Assembly: GCF_026343335.1 (NCBI RefSeq)
Contig: NZ_JAPELX010000001.1
Location: 8,246,001-8,310,000, forward strand
Direction of reading: 5' to 3'
DNA from: Streptomyces sp. NBC_00078
GTDB lineage: Bacteria; Actinomycetota; Actinomycetes; Streptomycetales; Streptomycetaceae
Length of the DNA stretch: 64,000 nucleotides
This document shows, piece after piece, positions 16,548 to 25,922 of the stretch (its first letter is position 1; each line of letters starts with the position of its first letter). The notes beneath the pieces are model-generated. The model was not told where the DNA came from and searched no databases. It saw only the letters and a list, made by a program, of their open reading frames with translations. The position numbers were made by a program, and so were the translations under genes.

Positions 16548-18713
16548 GTGCACACCAGACGCCTCAGAGACCGGCTCGCCCTCCTGCTCGCAGCGGCGCT
16601 CGGCGCGGCCGGGCCGGCCGCCGCGCCCCGTGCGACCGCGGCCGACGACCCCGACGAGGTCCACGGTCTGAAGGGCGAGTACTACACCCAGTCCGCTCCC
16701 GGCGCCTTCGACTTCGACCAGCTCAAGGCGACCGGCTTTGATCCGAACCTCGACTTCGGCAACCTCGAACCGAGGCTCGCCCTCGCCACCGGGCAGTCGG
16801 ATGATGTCAGCGTCCGCTGGACCGGAAAGATCGTCCCGGAGAGGTCCGGCACCCACACCTTCTCTGTCATCGGCGACAACGGCTTCCGGCTGTGGGTCGA
16901 CGCCGACGTCCGCTACGACGGAAGCGGCGGCCTCACCGGCGCCGACGGCAACGTTGTCAGAGGCTTCTGGAGCAGCGGCCCCAACCACTCCACGTACGAA
17001 CTGCGCACGCAGTGGGCCGACCGGGTGGGCCCGGACAACGCCCACCCCGAGTACCCGCGCCCGCAGCTGACCCGCGCCGACTGGCGCAATCTCAACGGAC
17101 GTTGGCAGTTCGCCGCCGCCACAGCGGGCGAACGCCCGCCCGTCGGCAGGAACCCCGCCGAGCGCATCCTCGTCCCGTACCCCGTGGAGTCCCAGCTCTC
17201 CGGCCTCGAACGGCACGAGGACCGGATGTGGTACCGCCGCACGTTCACCGTCCCCGCCGGCTGGAGGATCGGCTCCGGCAAGCGGCTGCGGCTCAACTTC
17301 GGCGCCGTCGACTGGCGATCCGAGGTGTACGTCAACGGCACCGAGGCCGCCCGGCACCAGGGCGGCTACGACAAGTTCAGCGCCGACGTCACCGACGCCC
17401 TCAAACCCGGCCGCACCCAGGAGCTCATCGTCGGCGTCTACGACCCCACCGGCGCGGCAGCCGGCGAGAACCCGCCGCTCGGCAGGCAGCGCCTGGACCC
17501 CAGCGGCATCTGGTACACGCCGACCTCGGGCATCTGGCAGACGGTGTGGATGGAGCCGGTGGCCACCGACCACGTCGACTCCCTCAAGCTGACCCCCGAC
17601 GCCGCGGGCGGCCGACTCACCGTCGAGGCGCGGGGAGTCCGCGACGGCGCGGCGATCACCGCGACCGCGTACGACGGGAAACGCAAGGTCGCCACGGCCC
17701 GCGGCCGCACCGGCGCCCCGCTCACCCTGACGGTCCACGACCCGCACCTGTGGTCGCCGGACGCCCCGTTCCTCTACGGCCTGAAGGTCACCGTCGGCGC
17801 CGACCGCGTCGGCAGCTACTTCGGGATGCGTTCGATCGCCGTCGAGAAGGTGAACGGCGTCCCGCGCACGGTGCTCAACGGCAAACCGGTCTTCATGATG
17901 GCCACCCTCGACCAGGGCTTCTGGCCCGACGGCCGCTACACGGCCCCGACCGACGACGCCCTCGCCCACGACCTGAAGGTGCACAAGCAGCTCGGTTTCA
18001 ACGCGGTGCGCAAGCACATCAAGGTCGAGCCCGACCGCTGGTTCTACTGGGCGGACCGGCTGGGCCTCATGGTGTGGCAGGACATGCCCGCGATGACGGC
18101 CGGGGTGGACCCGAGCGCCGAGGCCCGCGCCGAGTACGAGCGCGAGATGAAGCAGATGATCGACGAGCACATCAGCAGCCCGTCGGTCGTCATGTGGGTC
18201 ACCTTCAACGAGGGCTGGGGCCAGTACGACATGGCCCGCATCGCCGACCAGGCGAAGGCCTGGGACCCGACCCGGCTGGTCGACTCCATGTCCGGGCTCA
18301 ACCTCGGGGCCGACGGTGGCACCGGCGACATCATGGACGAGCACGGCTACCCCAGCCCCGCCCTGCCACCGCATCCGGACGGGCAACGCGCCCTGGTCAG
18401 CGGCGAGTACGGCGGCCTCGGCCTCGCGGTGCCGGGACACGCCTGGTCCGTGCAGCAGTCGTACGTCGATGTCGACCCGGCCACCTACACCGGCGACTAC
18501 CTGGCCAAGCTCGCCGAGGTGCACGCCCTGGCCTGCAAGGGGAGCAACAGCGCGGTCTACACCCAGATCTCTGACGTCGAGGGCGAGCTCAACGGCCTGC
18601 TGACGTACGACCGCAGGGTGCTGAAGCCCGATGGGCGGCGCGTGAAGGCGGCCCAGCAGGCCCTGATCCGCGACGCGTCCCAGGCGGCTCCCGCCGGGTG
18701 CCCGACCACGTGA
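16548..18713 (+). CDS. Secreted PA14-GH2 glycoside hydrolase
   Basis: The 721-aa protein starts at GTG 16548 behind GGGAGG. A signal peptide ends near residue 33 (RATAADD). Residues about 38-150 are PA14-like (GEYYTQSAPGAFDF, VRWTGKIVPERSGTHTFSVI, DNGFRLWVDADV), but the second half of the domain looks shortened. The GH2 jelly roll follows (WYRRTFTVPAGW), then the Ig-like and TIM-barrel domains. The likely acid/base is E555 (WVTFNEGWGQYD) and the nucleophile E620 (VSGEYGGLG). It acts on beta-galactosides, beta-mannosides or glucuronides; specificity cannot be read. The GH92 alpha-mannosidase gene starts 35 bp downstream, so both probably attack one mannose-containing glycan outside the cell. 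Confidence 0.9.
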   Translation: MHTRRLRDRLALLLAAALGAAGPAAAPRATAADDPDEVHGLKGEYYTQSAPGAFDFDQLKATGFDPNLDFGNLEPRLALATGQSDDVSVRWTGKIVPERSGTHTFSVIGDNGFRLWVDADVRYDGSGGLTGADGNVVRGFWSSGPNHSTYELRTQWADRVGPDNAHPEYPRPQLTRADWRNLNGRWQFAAATAGERPPVGRNPAERILVPYPVESQLSGLERHEDRMWYRRTFTVPAGWRIGSGKRLRLNFGAVDWRSEVYVNGTEAARHQGGYDKFSADVTDALKPGRTQELIVGVYDPTGAAAGENPPLGRQRLDPSGIWYTPTSGIWQTVWMEPVATDHVDSLKLTPDAAGGRLTVEARGVRDGAAITATAYDGKRKVATARGRTGAPLTLTVHDPHLWSPDAPFLYGLKVTVGADRVGSYFGMRSIAVEKVNGVPRTVLNGKPVFMMATLDQGFWPDGRYTAPTDDALAHDLKVHKQLGFNAVRKHIKVEPDRWFYWADRLGLMVWQDMPAMTAGVDPSAEARAEYEREMKQMIDEHISSPSVVMWVTFNEGWGQYDMARIADQAKAWDPTRLVDSMSGLNLGADGGTGDIMDEHGYPSPALPPHPDGQRALVSGEYGGLGLAVPGHAWSVQQSYVDVDPATYTGDYLAKLAEVHALACKGSNSAVYTQISDVEGELNGLLTYDRRVLKPDGRRVKAAQQALIRDASQAAPAGCPTT

Positions 18714-18748
18714 TCCCACATCTCCCACGCCTCCGGAGGACTGCCCAC

Positions 18749-21079
18749 ATGAGACGGACCCGGCGCCTGCGCCTGTGCCTGGCGGGGGCGGTGGCAGCGT
18801 CCGCGCTGTTCGCCGTTCCCGGCACCGCGCAGGCCACCGAGCCGCGCGACGGTCAACTCACCGATCTGGTCAACCCGTTCATCGGAACCGAGAACGAGGG
18901 CAACACCTATCCCGGCGCCGCCGTGCCCTTCGGCATGGTGCAGTTCTCGCCGGACACCGGCCACAACACCGGCTACGACTACTCCCAGAACCACATCCGC
19001 GGCTTCTCCCTGGTCCATCTCTCGGGCGTCGGCTGCGGTCTCGGCGGCGACCTGCCCGTGCTGCCGACCACCGGTGACGTCACCCAGACCGACAACGCCA
19101 GGTACGAGGCCGAGTTCAGCCACGACGACGAGACCGCGAGCCCCGGCTACTACCGGGTCGGCCTGAAGACCGGCATCAGGGCCGAGCTGACGGCGACGGC
19201 GCGCACCGGCGTGCAGCGCTACACCTTCCCCGCCACCGACAAGGCCAACGTCCTGCTGAACGCGGCCCAGTCACTGCACACCGACGTCTCCACCAAGGTC
19301 GAGGTGCTCGACAGCCGCACCGTGCGCACCGCCATCACGGGGCGCGGTTTCTGCCAGGACACCAAGCCGTACACCGTCTACACGATCACCCGTTTCGACC
19401 GGCCCTTCACCGCGTACGGCACCTGGGACGGCACGACCGTGACCTCGGGCTCGAAGAACGGACGCGACGGCGCCTACGTCCGCTTCGACACGACCAGGGA
19501 CCGTACGGTCGAGGCGACCACGGCCCTCTCCTACGTCGACGCGCACGGCGCGGCGGTCAACCTCCGTGCCGAGGGCGGCCGTTCCTTCGACGCCGTACGC
19601 CACACGGCGCGGCGGACATGGGAGGACCGCCTCGACGACGTGCGCACACAGGGGGGTGCCGACAGCCTGCGGCGGACCTTCTACTCGTCCCTGTACCGGT
19701 CGTTCCTGGCACCGAACATCGGCAGCGACGCCGACGGCCGCTACACGGGCTGGGACCAGAGGATCCACCGCACCGACGGCTTCACCTACTACCAGAACTG
19801 GTCCCTGTGGGACACCTACCGCACCCAGTCCCAGCTGCTGTCCCTGCTCGCGCCCCGCGAGGCCCGGGACATGGCGATCTCGGTGATCAAGATCGACGAG
19901 GAGAGCGGCTGGCTGCCCAAATGGGGCTACGGCACGGTCGAGACGAACATCATGACCGGCGACCCGGTCACCCCGTTCCTCACCAACGCCTACCAGCAGG
20001 GCCTGCTCAAGGGCCCCGGGGGATACGAGGAGCGTGCCTACCGGGCCCTGAAGCAGAACGCCGACGGGGTGCCGCCCGCGGACTCGCCGGCAGTGGGCCG
20101 GGAGGCGAACAAGGAGTACATCGCCGACGGCTTCGCCCCGTACGTCAAGGGCCGCCCGCATGTGAAGCCGGGCGACTCGGACTACGACCACGGCGCCTCG
20201 GCGACCCTGGAGTACGCCCTGTCGGACGCGATGCTCGCCCGGATGGCCCGCGATCTCGGACACGGCGTGGACGCCGGCCGCTATGCGGCCCGCGCCCAGA
20301 GCTACCGGAACGTCTTCGACCCCTCGACCGGCTTCTTCCGCGCCCGTGACGCCTCGGGCGCCTTCACCGGACCCGCCGACCCGGCGCAGAGCGAAGGCTT
20401 CCACGAGGGCACGTCCTGGCAGTACCAGTGGCTGGTGCCGCAGGACCTGCCGGGCGTGGTCGGCCTGATCGGCGGCGGGCAGGCGGCCAACGACCGGCTG
20501 GACTCGTTCTTCGCCTACGACCGGCTGCTGGCCGACCCGGTGAGGACGGCCCGCGAGGTGTGGGTCAACGGTCCGTACGACTACTACAACGCCGACAAGT
20601 ACAACCCGCAGAACGAGCCCGACCTCATCGCCCCCTACACCTACCTGTCGACCGGGCAGCCGTGGAAGACGACCGACGTCGTGCACGCGGCGCTGACCCT
20701 CTTCACCGACGCGCCGACCGGGATGACCGGCAACGACGACCTCGGCACGATGTCCGCCTGGAACGTGCTGTCGTCGATCGGGATCTTCCCGGTGCAGCCC
20801 GGCTACGACACCTGGGGGCTGTCCACGCCGGTCTTCGACCGGGTCGACCTGACGCTGGACCGCCGCTACTACCCGCACGGCGCCCTCACCCTCACCGCTC
20901 CCGGCACCTCCGGCACCGACCGGTACATCCAGTCGGCCCGCACGGACGGGAAGGCGTACGACGGGACGTATCTGACGACCGGCAGCCTGCGCTCCCTGCG
21001 CTCGCTCGCGTTCACGGTCGGCCCGCGCCCGTCTGAGTGGGGAATGTCGGCACAGGCGGCGCCACCGGCGCTGAACTGA
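18749..21079 (+). CDS. Secreted GH92 alpha-mannosidase
   Basis: The 776-aa protein has a signal peptide (cleavage near GTAQA-TE) and the GH92 hallmarks: VNPFIGTENEGNTYPGAAVP, FSLVHLSGVGC, QNWSLWDTYRTQSQL, EGTSWQYQW, NGPYDYYNADKYNPQNEPDL and GNDDLGTMSAWNVLSSIGIF. GH92 enzymes are calcium-dependent exo-alpha-mannosidases, mostly alpha-1,2, acting on N-glycans or mannans. GGAGG is 9 bp before the ATG. It lies directly downstream of the GH2 gene and presumably shares its operator cluster. A clear terminator follows. Confidence 0.95.
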   Translation: MRRTRRLRLCLAGAVAASALFAVPGTAQATEPRDGQLTDLVNPFIGTENEGNTYPGAAVPFGMVQFSPDTGHNTGYDYSQNHIRGFSLVHLSGVGCGLGGDLPVLPTTGDVTQTDNARYEAEFSHDDETASPGYYRVGLKTGIRAELTATARTGVQRYTFPATDKANVLLNAAQSLHTDVSTKVEVLDSRTVRTAITGRGFCQDTKPYTVYTITRFDRPFTAYGTWDGTTVTSGSKNGRDGAYVRFDTTRDRTVEATTALSYVDAHGAAVNLRAEGGRSFDAVRHTARRTWEDRLDDVRTQGGADSLRRTFYSSLYRSFLAPNIGSDADGRYTGWDQRIHRTDGFTYYQNWSLWDTYRTQSQLLSLLAPREARDMAISVIKIDEESGWLPKWGYGTVETNIMTGDPVTPFLTNAYQQGLLKGPGGYEERAYRALKQNADGVPPADSPAVGREANKEYIADGFAPYVKGRPHVKPGDSDYDHGASATLEYALSDAMLARMARDLGHGVDAGRYAARAQSYRNVFDPSTGFFRARDASGAFTGPADPAQSEGFHEGTSWQYQWLVPQDLPGVVGLIGGGQAANDRLDSFFAYDRLLADPVRTAREVWVNGPYDYYNADKYNPQNEPDLIAPYTYLSTGQPWKTTDVVHAALTLFTDAPTGMTGNDDLGTMSAWNVLSSIGIFPVQPGYDTWGLSTPVFDRVDLTLDRRYYPHGALTLTAPGTSGTDRYIQSARTDGKAYDGTYLTTGSLRSLRSLAFTVGPRPSEWGMSAQAAPPALN

Positions 21080-21095
21080 CCTCAGGTGTTGCTTG

Positions 21096-21125
21096 AGTCC
21101 CATCCCTCACATGGGGGTGGGACTT
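21096..21125 (+). terminator. Stem-loop after the glycosidase operon
   Basis: AGTCCCATCCC pairs with GGGGTGGGACT (one G-T pair) around a short loop, followed by TAATCT. It lies 16 bp after the GH92 stop. Confidence 0.7.
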
Positions 21126-21222
21126 AATCTGCTGTTAACTGTGCGTAGCTTGATCGTACTTGACCGTAATCGCCCTGGGGGGTTGACTGCTTGCTCACCC
21201 TTCCTCGACGCGAGGCAAGCCA

Positions 21223-22557
21223 TTGACTTCTGACCTGCTCGCTCCCCTCGACCTGGCGTTCTGGAACATCGAGTCCCCCGAACACCCCATGCACCTCGGT
21301 GCGCTCGGGGTCTTCTCGGCCCACTCACCCACCGCGGGCGCCCATGCCGCCGATCTGCTCGCCGCCCGGGCTGCGGCGGTGCCCGGTCTGCGGATGCGGA
21401 TCCGGGATGTATGGCAGCCGTTCTCGTTCCGGCCGCTGGCCTTCGGCGGGGCCACTCGCGAGCCCGACCCCGCGTTCGACCCCCTCCACCACGTGCGGCT
21501 GCACGCCCCGACCGCGGACTTCCACGCGGACGCGGGCCGGCTCATGGAGTGCCCGCTGGAGCGCGGCCGTCCGCCGTGGGAGGCGCATGTGCTGCCGGGG
21601 GAGGACGGCGTCTCCTTCGCCGTGCTGTTCAAGTTCCACCACGCCCTGGCCGACGGGCTGCGTGCGCTGACGCTCGCCGCCGCCGTCATGGACCCGATGG
21701 ACCTGCCGGCCCGGGCGCCCCGCCGCGAGGAGAAGAAGGCCGGCCTGCTGCCCGACGTGCGCAAGCTGCCGGGCCTGGTCCGCGGTGCCGCCTCCGACGT
21801 GGGCCGCGCGCTCGACATCGGCGCCTCCCTGGCCGTGTCCAGCCTGGGGGTGCGCTCCTCGGCCGCCCTCACCGCCGAGCCCACCGGCACCCGCCGCACC
21901 GCCGGCGTGGTCATCGACCTCGACGACGTGCACCGCATCCGCAAGTCCGAGGGCGGCACGGTCAACGACGTCCTGATCGCCGTCGTCGCGGGCGCCCTGC
22001 GCCGCTGGCTGGACGAGCGCGGCGACAGCAGCGAGGGCGTCCGGCCACGCGCCCTGATCCCCGTCTCCAAGCGCCGTCCGCGCACCGCCACCCCACAGGG
22101 CAACCGGCTCTCCGGCTACGTGATACGGCTCCCCGTCGACGACCCCGACCCGCTCGTCCGGCTCGGCACGGTCCGCGCGGCCATGGACCGCAACAAGGAC
22201 GCCGGCCCCAACCGGGGCGCGGGCGCCGTCGCCCTGCTCGCCGACCACGTGCCCCCGCTCGCCCACCGGCTCGGCGGCCCCCTGGTCAGCCAGGCGGCCC
22301 GGCTCTGGTTCGACATCCTGGTCACCAGCGTCCCGCTGCCCAGCCTCGGCCTGAAGCTCGGCGGCAACCCGGTCACGGAGGTCTACCCGCTCGCCCCGCT
22401 GGCCCGCGGCCAGGCGCTGGCGGTGGCCGTTTCCACCTACCGCGGACACGTCCACTACGGGCTCGTCGCCGACGCCAAGGCCGTGCCGGACCTGGACCGA
22501 CTGGCCGCCGCCCTGACCGCGGAGGTCCAGACGCTGATCACTGCCTGCGGTTCCTGA
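21223..22557 (+). CDS. Wax ester synthase/diacylglycerol acyltransferase (WS/DGAT)
   Basis: The 444-aa enzyme esterifies diacylglycerol (or fatty alcohols) with acyl-CoA to make storage triacylglycerol at the membrane. It begins at TTG 21223 with a weak GAGG upstream. The catalytic motif HHxxxDG is present as HHALADG (His139-His140, Asp144-Gly145). The second family signature region (GGTVNDVLIAVVAGALRRWL) and the C-terminal WFDILVTSVPLP are intact. Together with the glycogen genes it gives this region two carbon-storage systems. It resembles S. coelicolor SCO0958 from memory. Confidence 0.93.
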   Translation: MTSDLLAPLDLAFWNIESPEHPMHLGALGVFSAHSPTAGAHAADLLAARAAAVPGLRMRIRDVWQPFSFRPLAFGGATREPDPAFDPLHHVRLHAPTADFHADAGRLMECPLERGRPPWEAHVLPGEDGVSFAVLFKFHHALADGLRALTLAAAVMDPMDLPARAPRREEKKAGLLPDVRKLPGLVRGAASDVGRALDIGASLAVSSLGVRSSAALTAEPTGTRRTAGVVIDLDDVHRIRKSEGGTVNDVLIAVVAGALRRWLDERGDSSEGVRPRALIPVSKRRPRTATPQGNRLSGYVIRLPVDDPDPLVRLGTVRAAMDRNKDAGPNRGAGAVALLADHVPPLAHRLGGPLVSQAARLWFDILVTSVPLPSLGLKLGGNPVTEVYPLAPLARGQALAVAVSTYRGHVHYGLVADAKAVPDLDRLAAALTAEVQTLITACGS

Positions 22558-22660
22558 TCGAGACGGGTTTGGAGGACGGGCCCGGCGCTCCGTAAAATTC
22601 GCCCTTCGACAGCGGGTGCGATCGGAGCGCCGCTCGGGTGATCAGGGAAACGGCAGCGCG

Positions 22661-24163
22661 ATGACGGTGACAGAGGACGGCCCGGCGGCCATGGACGAGG
22701 CCGTGTACGGCCCCGGTATCGACCCGGAGCGGCTCGCCGTCTGCCTCAGCGTGCTGGAGGAACTCGACAAGCTGGAAGTCGACCACCCGGACGCGATCGC
22801 CGTGCGCCGGGCCACCGCCGGCGTCTACCGCACGGTCAAGCAGCGCCGCCGCCAGGAACGCCGGGCCGCCAAGACCGCCCACGACAAGGCGGTCACGGAG
22901 GCCACGGCGACCGGCTCCGCCCAGCGCATCGACGACGAGACCGAGGGCATCCTGCCGTCGTCGGTCACCGAGGAGGGGCAGATCGCGGGGATACTCCAGC
23001 GCCCGCGCTCCTGCTACACCTGCAAGACCCGATTCGTCGAGGTCGACTACTTCTACCACCAGCTCTGTCCGGACTGCGCCCGCCTGAACCGCGACAAGCG
23101 CGACGCCCGCGCCGACCTCACCGGCAAGCGTGCGCTGCTCACGGGCGGCCGCGCCAAGATCGGCATGTACATCGCGCTGAGGCTGCTGCGCGACGGCGCC
23201 CACACGACGATCACCACCCGATTCCCCAAGGACGCCATCCGCCGCTTCAAGGCCATGGACGACTCCGCGGACTGGATGCACCGCCTGGAGGTCGTCGGCA
23301 TCGACCTGCGCGACCCGGCACAGGCCGTGGCCCTCGCCGAACAGGTCGCCGAGGCCGGCCCCCTCGACATCCTCGTCAACAACGCCACGCAGACCGTACG
23401 CCGCCTGGCCTCCGCCTACGCCGCCCTGGTCGACGGGGAGAGCGCTCCGCTGCCCGCCGGGGCACTCCCCGCCCACCACGTCATCGGCGCCTTCAACTCC
23501 GGCGCGGTCCACGCCCTGACCGGATCGGCCGCGCTGCCCGTCGGCGTCAGCGGACTCGACGCCCAGCAGGTCGCCGACCTCGCGCTGGTCGCGGGCAACG
23601 CCAGCGTCGCGCGGCACCTCGACGGCACCGCCATCGACGCGGGCGGCCTGGTCCCCGACGTCGTCGACACCAACACCTGGGTGCAGACCATCGAGCAGAT
23701 CTCCCCGGTGGAGCTGCTCGAGACCCAGCTGTGCAACTACACCGCGCCGTTCATCCTGATCAGCGCGCTGCGCCGGGTCATGGCCGACGCGGCGAAGAAG
23801 GCGTCCAGCAAGCGTGCCTACGTCGTGAACGTCTCGGCGATGGAGGGCGTCTTCGGCCGCGGCTACAAGGGAGCGGGCCACCCGAACACCAACGCCGCCA
23901 AGGCCGCGATGAACATGGTGACCCGGACCAGCGGCCAGGAGATGTTCCAGACCGACGGCATCCTCATGACCTCGGTCGACACCGGCTGGATCACCGACGA
24001 GCGCCCCCACTACGACAAGCTGCGCCTGGCCGGGGAGGGCTTCCACGCCCCGCTCGACCTGGTCGACGGGGCCGCACGGGTTTACGATCCGATTGTGCGC
24101 GGCGAGCAGGGCGAGGACCTGTACGGCGTCTTCCTCAAGGACTACGCGCCCGGCAAGTGGTGA
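22661..24163 (+). CDS. Cys-motif N-terminal domain fused to divergent SDR
   Basis: The 500-aa protein has an N-terminal ~110-residue helical, Arg-rich part, a four-Cys knuckle (C118-x2-C121 and C136-x2-C139) likely binding zinc, and a C-terminal short-chain dehydrogenase domain. The cofactor loop is TGGRAKIGMYIA and the NNAT motif is present (ILVNNATQTV). The catalytic YxxxK is altered: K414 is kept (NTNAAKAAMNM) but Thr410 stands where Tyr is expected; a Ser lies in VVNVSAMEG. It may bind NAD(P) without classical catalysis. The ATG at 22661 has only a distant AGGGAAA. It follows WS/DGAT after 103 bp on the same strand, possibly as an operon. Substrate unknown. Confidence 0.85.
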   Translation: MTVTEDGPAAMDEAVYGPGIDPERLAVCLSVLEELDKLEVDHPDAIAVRRATAGVYRTVKQRRRQERRAAKTAHDKAVTEATATGSAQRIDDETEGILPSSVTEEGQIAGILQRPRSCYTCKTRFVEVDYFYHQLCPDCARLNRDKRDARADLTGKRALLTGGRAKIGMYIALRLLRDGAHTTITTRFPKDAIRRFKAMDDSADWMHRLEVVGIDLRDPAQAVALAEQVAEAGPLDILVNNATQTVRRLASAYAALVDGESAPLPAGALPAHHVIGAFNSGAVHALTGSAALPVGVSGLDAQQVADLALVAGNASVARHLDGTAIDAGGLVPDVVDTNTWVQTIEQISPVELLETQLCNYTAPFILISALRRVMADAAKKASSKRAYVVNVSAMEGVFGRGYKGAGHPNTNAAKAAMNMVTRTSGQEMFQTDGILMTSVDTGWITDERPHYDKLRLAGEGFHAPLDLVDGAARVYDPIVRGEQGEDLYGVFLKDYAPGKW

Positions 24164-24238
24164 CCCACCTGCCGCGACGTGTGGCCCGGCACCGTCGGGG
24201 AACTCGGACCCTGGTGACCACCGCGCCAGGGAGTGACG

Positions 24239-24475
24239 ATGAGCAGTCCACATGGCATAGATCCGCGAGCGCACGACGATCCACGCAACCGCTACCCCAC
24301 TGACGAACAGTTCTACGGAAGCGATCGCCCGGGCCGCGCCGAGATCCCGGAGGACCGCCCCCGAGGCGGGAACCGGGAGGTCAGTCCGCTGAAGCACCGC
24401 GGGACGTGGGCCACGGTCGGGCTCGTCGCCGGCGTCATCCTTCTCATCCTCGTGGGAATCGCGCTGTTCCCGTGA
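24239..24475 (+). CDS. Small single-pass membrane protein
   Basis: The 78-aa product has a hydrophilic, charged N-terminal ~55 residues and a C-terminal transmembrane helix (TWATVGLVAGVILLILVGIA). The ATG at 24239 is preferred over GTG 24233 because AGGGAG lies 5 bp before it. Function unknown. A short GGGGC-GAA-GCCCC hairpin (24478-24490) follows the stop. Confidence 0.75.
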   Translation: MSSPHGIDPRAHDDPRNRYPTDEQFYGSDRPGRAEIPEDRPRGGNREVSPLKHRGTWATVGLVAGVILLILVGIALFP

Positions 24476-24506
24476 CAGGGGCGAAGCCCCCGGGCCACAG
24501 CCGCCC

Positions 24507-25313
24507 TCATGAGTGAGGTGGTGCGTATGAGCGAAGACGGTCGTCGACGGCGTACCCCCGAGCGGGGTGCGCCGTCCTGACGCGTGTACCCCCGTCCACC
24601 AGCAGATCGGCGCCGGTGACCCACTGCGCCGCGTCCGAGGCCAGCCACAGCACGGCCCGCGCGACGTCCTCCGGCTCGCCGATCCGCCCGAGCGGCAGCC
24701 CGGCGGCCAGCTGCTCCTCGCCCGGCTCCCACACGAACCGCGCCATCTCGGTGCGGACGAGCCCGGGGGAGACCGAGTTGACGCGCACCTTCGGCGCCAG
24801 CTCGCCCGCCAGCTGCTGGGTCAGGTGCAGCAGCGCCGCCTTGCTCGTGCCATAGGCGCCGACGTGGGGTCCGACATGCCCGGCGCCCTCCGTGCAGATG
24901 TTGACGACGGAGCCGCCGTGATCCCGCATCCACGCCCGCCACGCGCACTGCACGAGCCGCAGCGGTGCCTCGACATTGATCGCGAACGCCTCCCGCCATG
25001 CCCCCGGATCGGCATCCATGAGAGGTCCGTACGGCTGGTTCGTCGCCGCGTTGTTGACCACCACGTCGATCCGGCCGAACGCGCGCAGGGCCAGCTCCGT
25101 GACCTCCCGCAGATGAGCCGGATCACCGACGCTGCCGGCCAGACCCACGCCCCCCAGCTCCTCGGCCGTGCAGCGCACCTCGTCCGCGTCCCGGGCGGTC
25201 ACGCACACCAGCGCCCCCGCCGCGGCCAGCTGCCCGGCGACCGCGCGTCCGATCCCGCGCGTCGCCCCGGTGACGACGGCGGCCCTGCCCTTGAGTCCGT
25301 ACGACGACGTCAT
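24507..25313 (-). CDS. SDR-family oxidoreductase
   Basis: The 268-aa enzyme is a classical short-chain dehydrogenase: TGATRGIGRAV cofactor loop, VVVNNAATNQ, and the YGTSKAA catalytic Tyr/Lys pair, ending in ADLLVDGG. The FabG/glucose dehydrogenase-like sequence does not reveal the substrate. The gene follows the HD-like gene by 25 bp on the minus strand, so both are probably one transcript. It is convergent with the small membrane protein gene. Confidence 0.92.
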   Translation of the reverse strand: MTSSYGLKGRAAVVTGATRGIGRAVAGQLAAAGALVCVTARDADEVRCTAEELGGVGLAGSVGDPAHLREVTELALRAFGRIDVVVNNAATNQPYGPLMDADPGAWREAFAINVEAPLRLVQCAWRAWMRDHGGSVVNICTEGAGHVGPHVGAYGTSKAALLHLTQQLAGELAPKVRVNSVSPGLVRTEMARFVWEPGEEQLAAGLPLGRIGEPEDVARAVLWLASDAAQWVTGADLLVDGGTRVRTAHPARGYAVDDRLRSYAPPHS

Positions 25314-25338
25314 CGCCGTACCGTCTCATGGCGGTCCG

Positions 25339-25788
25339 TCAGTCAACAGCCCCGAGGCGGGAGTTGCGCGCGGCGACGAGTTCCAGGACCGTGCGCCAGT
25401 CCTCCAGTACCCCCGCGTCGAAGCCGGCGCTGCGGCCCTCCTCGTCCGCCTGGCGCAGGCGCAGCAGATCGTCGTCCGGGGGTGCGTCGGAGCGGTGGTG
25501 CTCGCGGACGAGCCGGGAGACCCGCTCGCCGAGCAGGGGCCGCACGGCGTCGGCCGCACAGCCCGGGTGGGCGGACTCGTCCCCCGGCCCCAGGAGCGGC
25601 CCGATGACGTGGACCAGGCCCGCCACCTGCAGTTCCTTGTCGGCGGGGCGGCGACGCCGCAGCAGGGCGGCGGTCTGCAGCGCGTGTTGGTGCAGGTCGA
25701 CCCGGCGACTTCGCAGGCCCGGGGCGTCCCATGAGCCCCGGCAGGCGTACAGCAGATCCATCAGCTCTTCGACACTGCGCAGCTCCAT
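25339..25788 (-). CDS. Degenerate HD-domain-like protein
   Basis: The 149-aa protein resembles small HD-domain proteins of the inositol-oxygenase/PhnZ type: LHQHALQTAALL supplies the first His and LVREHHRSDAPP later histidines. Where these proteins carry the metal-binding His-Asp pair, the sequence reads LVHVIGPLLG, with Val replacing Asp. Metal binding and catalysis are therefore doubtful, and a regulatory or structural role is possible. GGGAGGA is 7 bp before the ATG at 25788; the longer open frame upstream is antisense-like. It precedes the SDR gene in a likely two-gene operon. Confidence 0.75.
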   Translation of the reverse strand: MELRSVEELMDLLYACRGSWDAPGLRSRRVDLHQHALQTAALLRRRRPADKELQVAGLVHVIGPLLGPGDESAHPGCAADAVRPLLGERVSRLVREHHRSDAPPDDDLLRLRQADEEGRSAGFDAGVLEDWRTVLELVAARNSRLGAVD

Positions 25789-25922
25789 GCGCCAGTCCTC
25801 CCGCCGGACAAGCCGTTGCCTCCGAAAGCAGATCATGGCCGCCTTGCGATTCGGCCAACGGGACCTGAACTGCGTGGCCTGTCCGGCGCTCGCCGTCAGA
25901 GTCCTGGCCCTGACGCGGGCGC

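Noticed and set aside
16470..18728. 752-codon minus-strand open frame opposite the GH2 gene
   Set aside because: Antisense shadow of a gene with catalytic motifs; the translation is low-complexity and has no family features.
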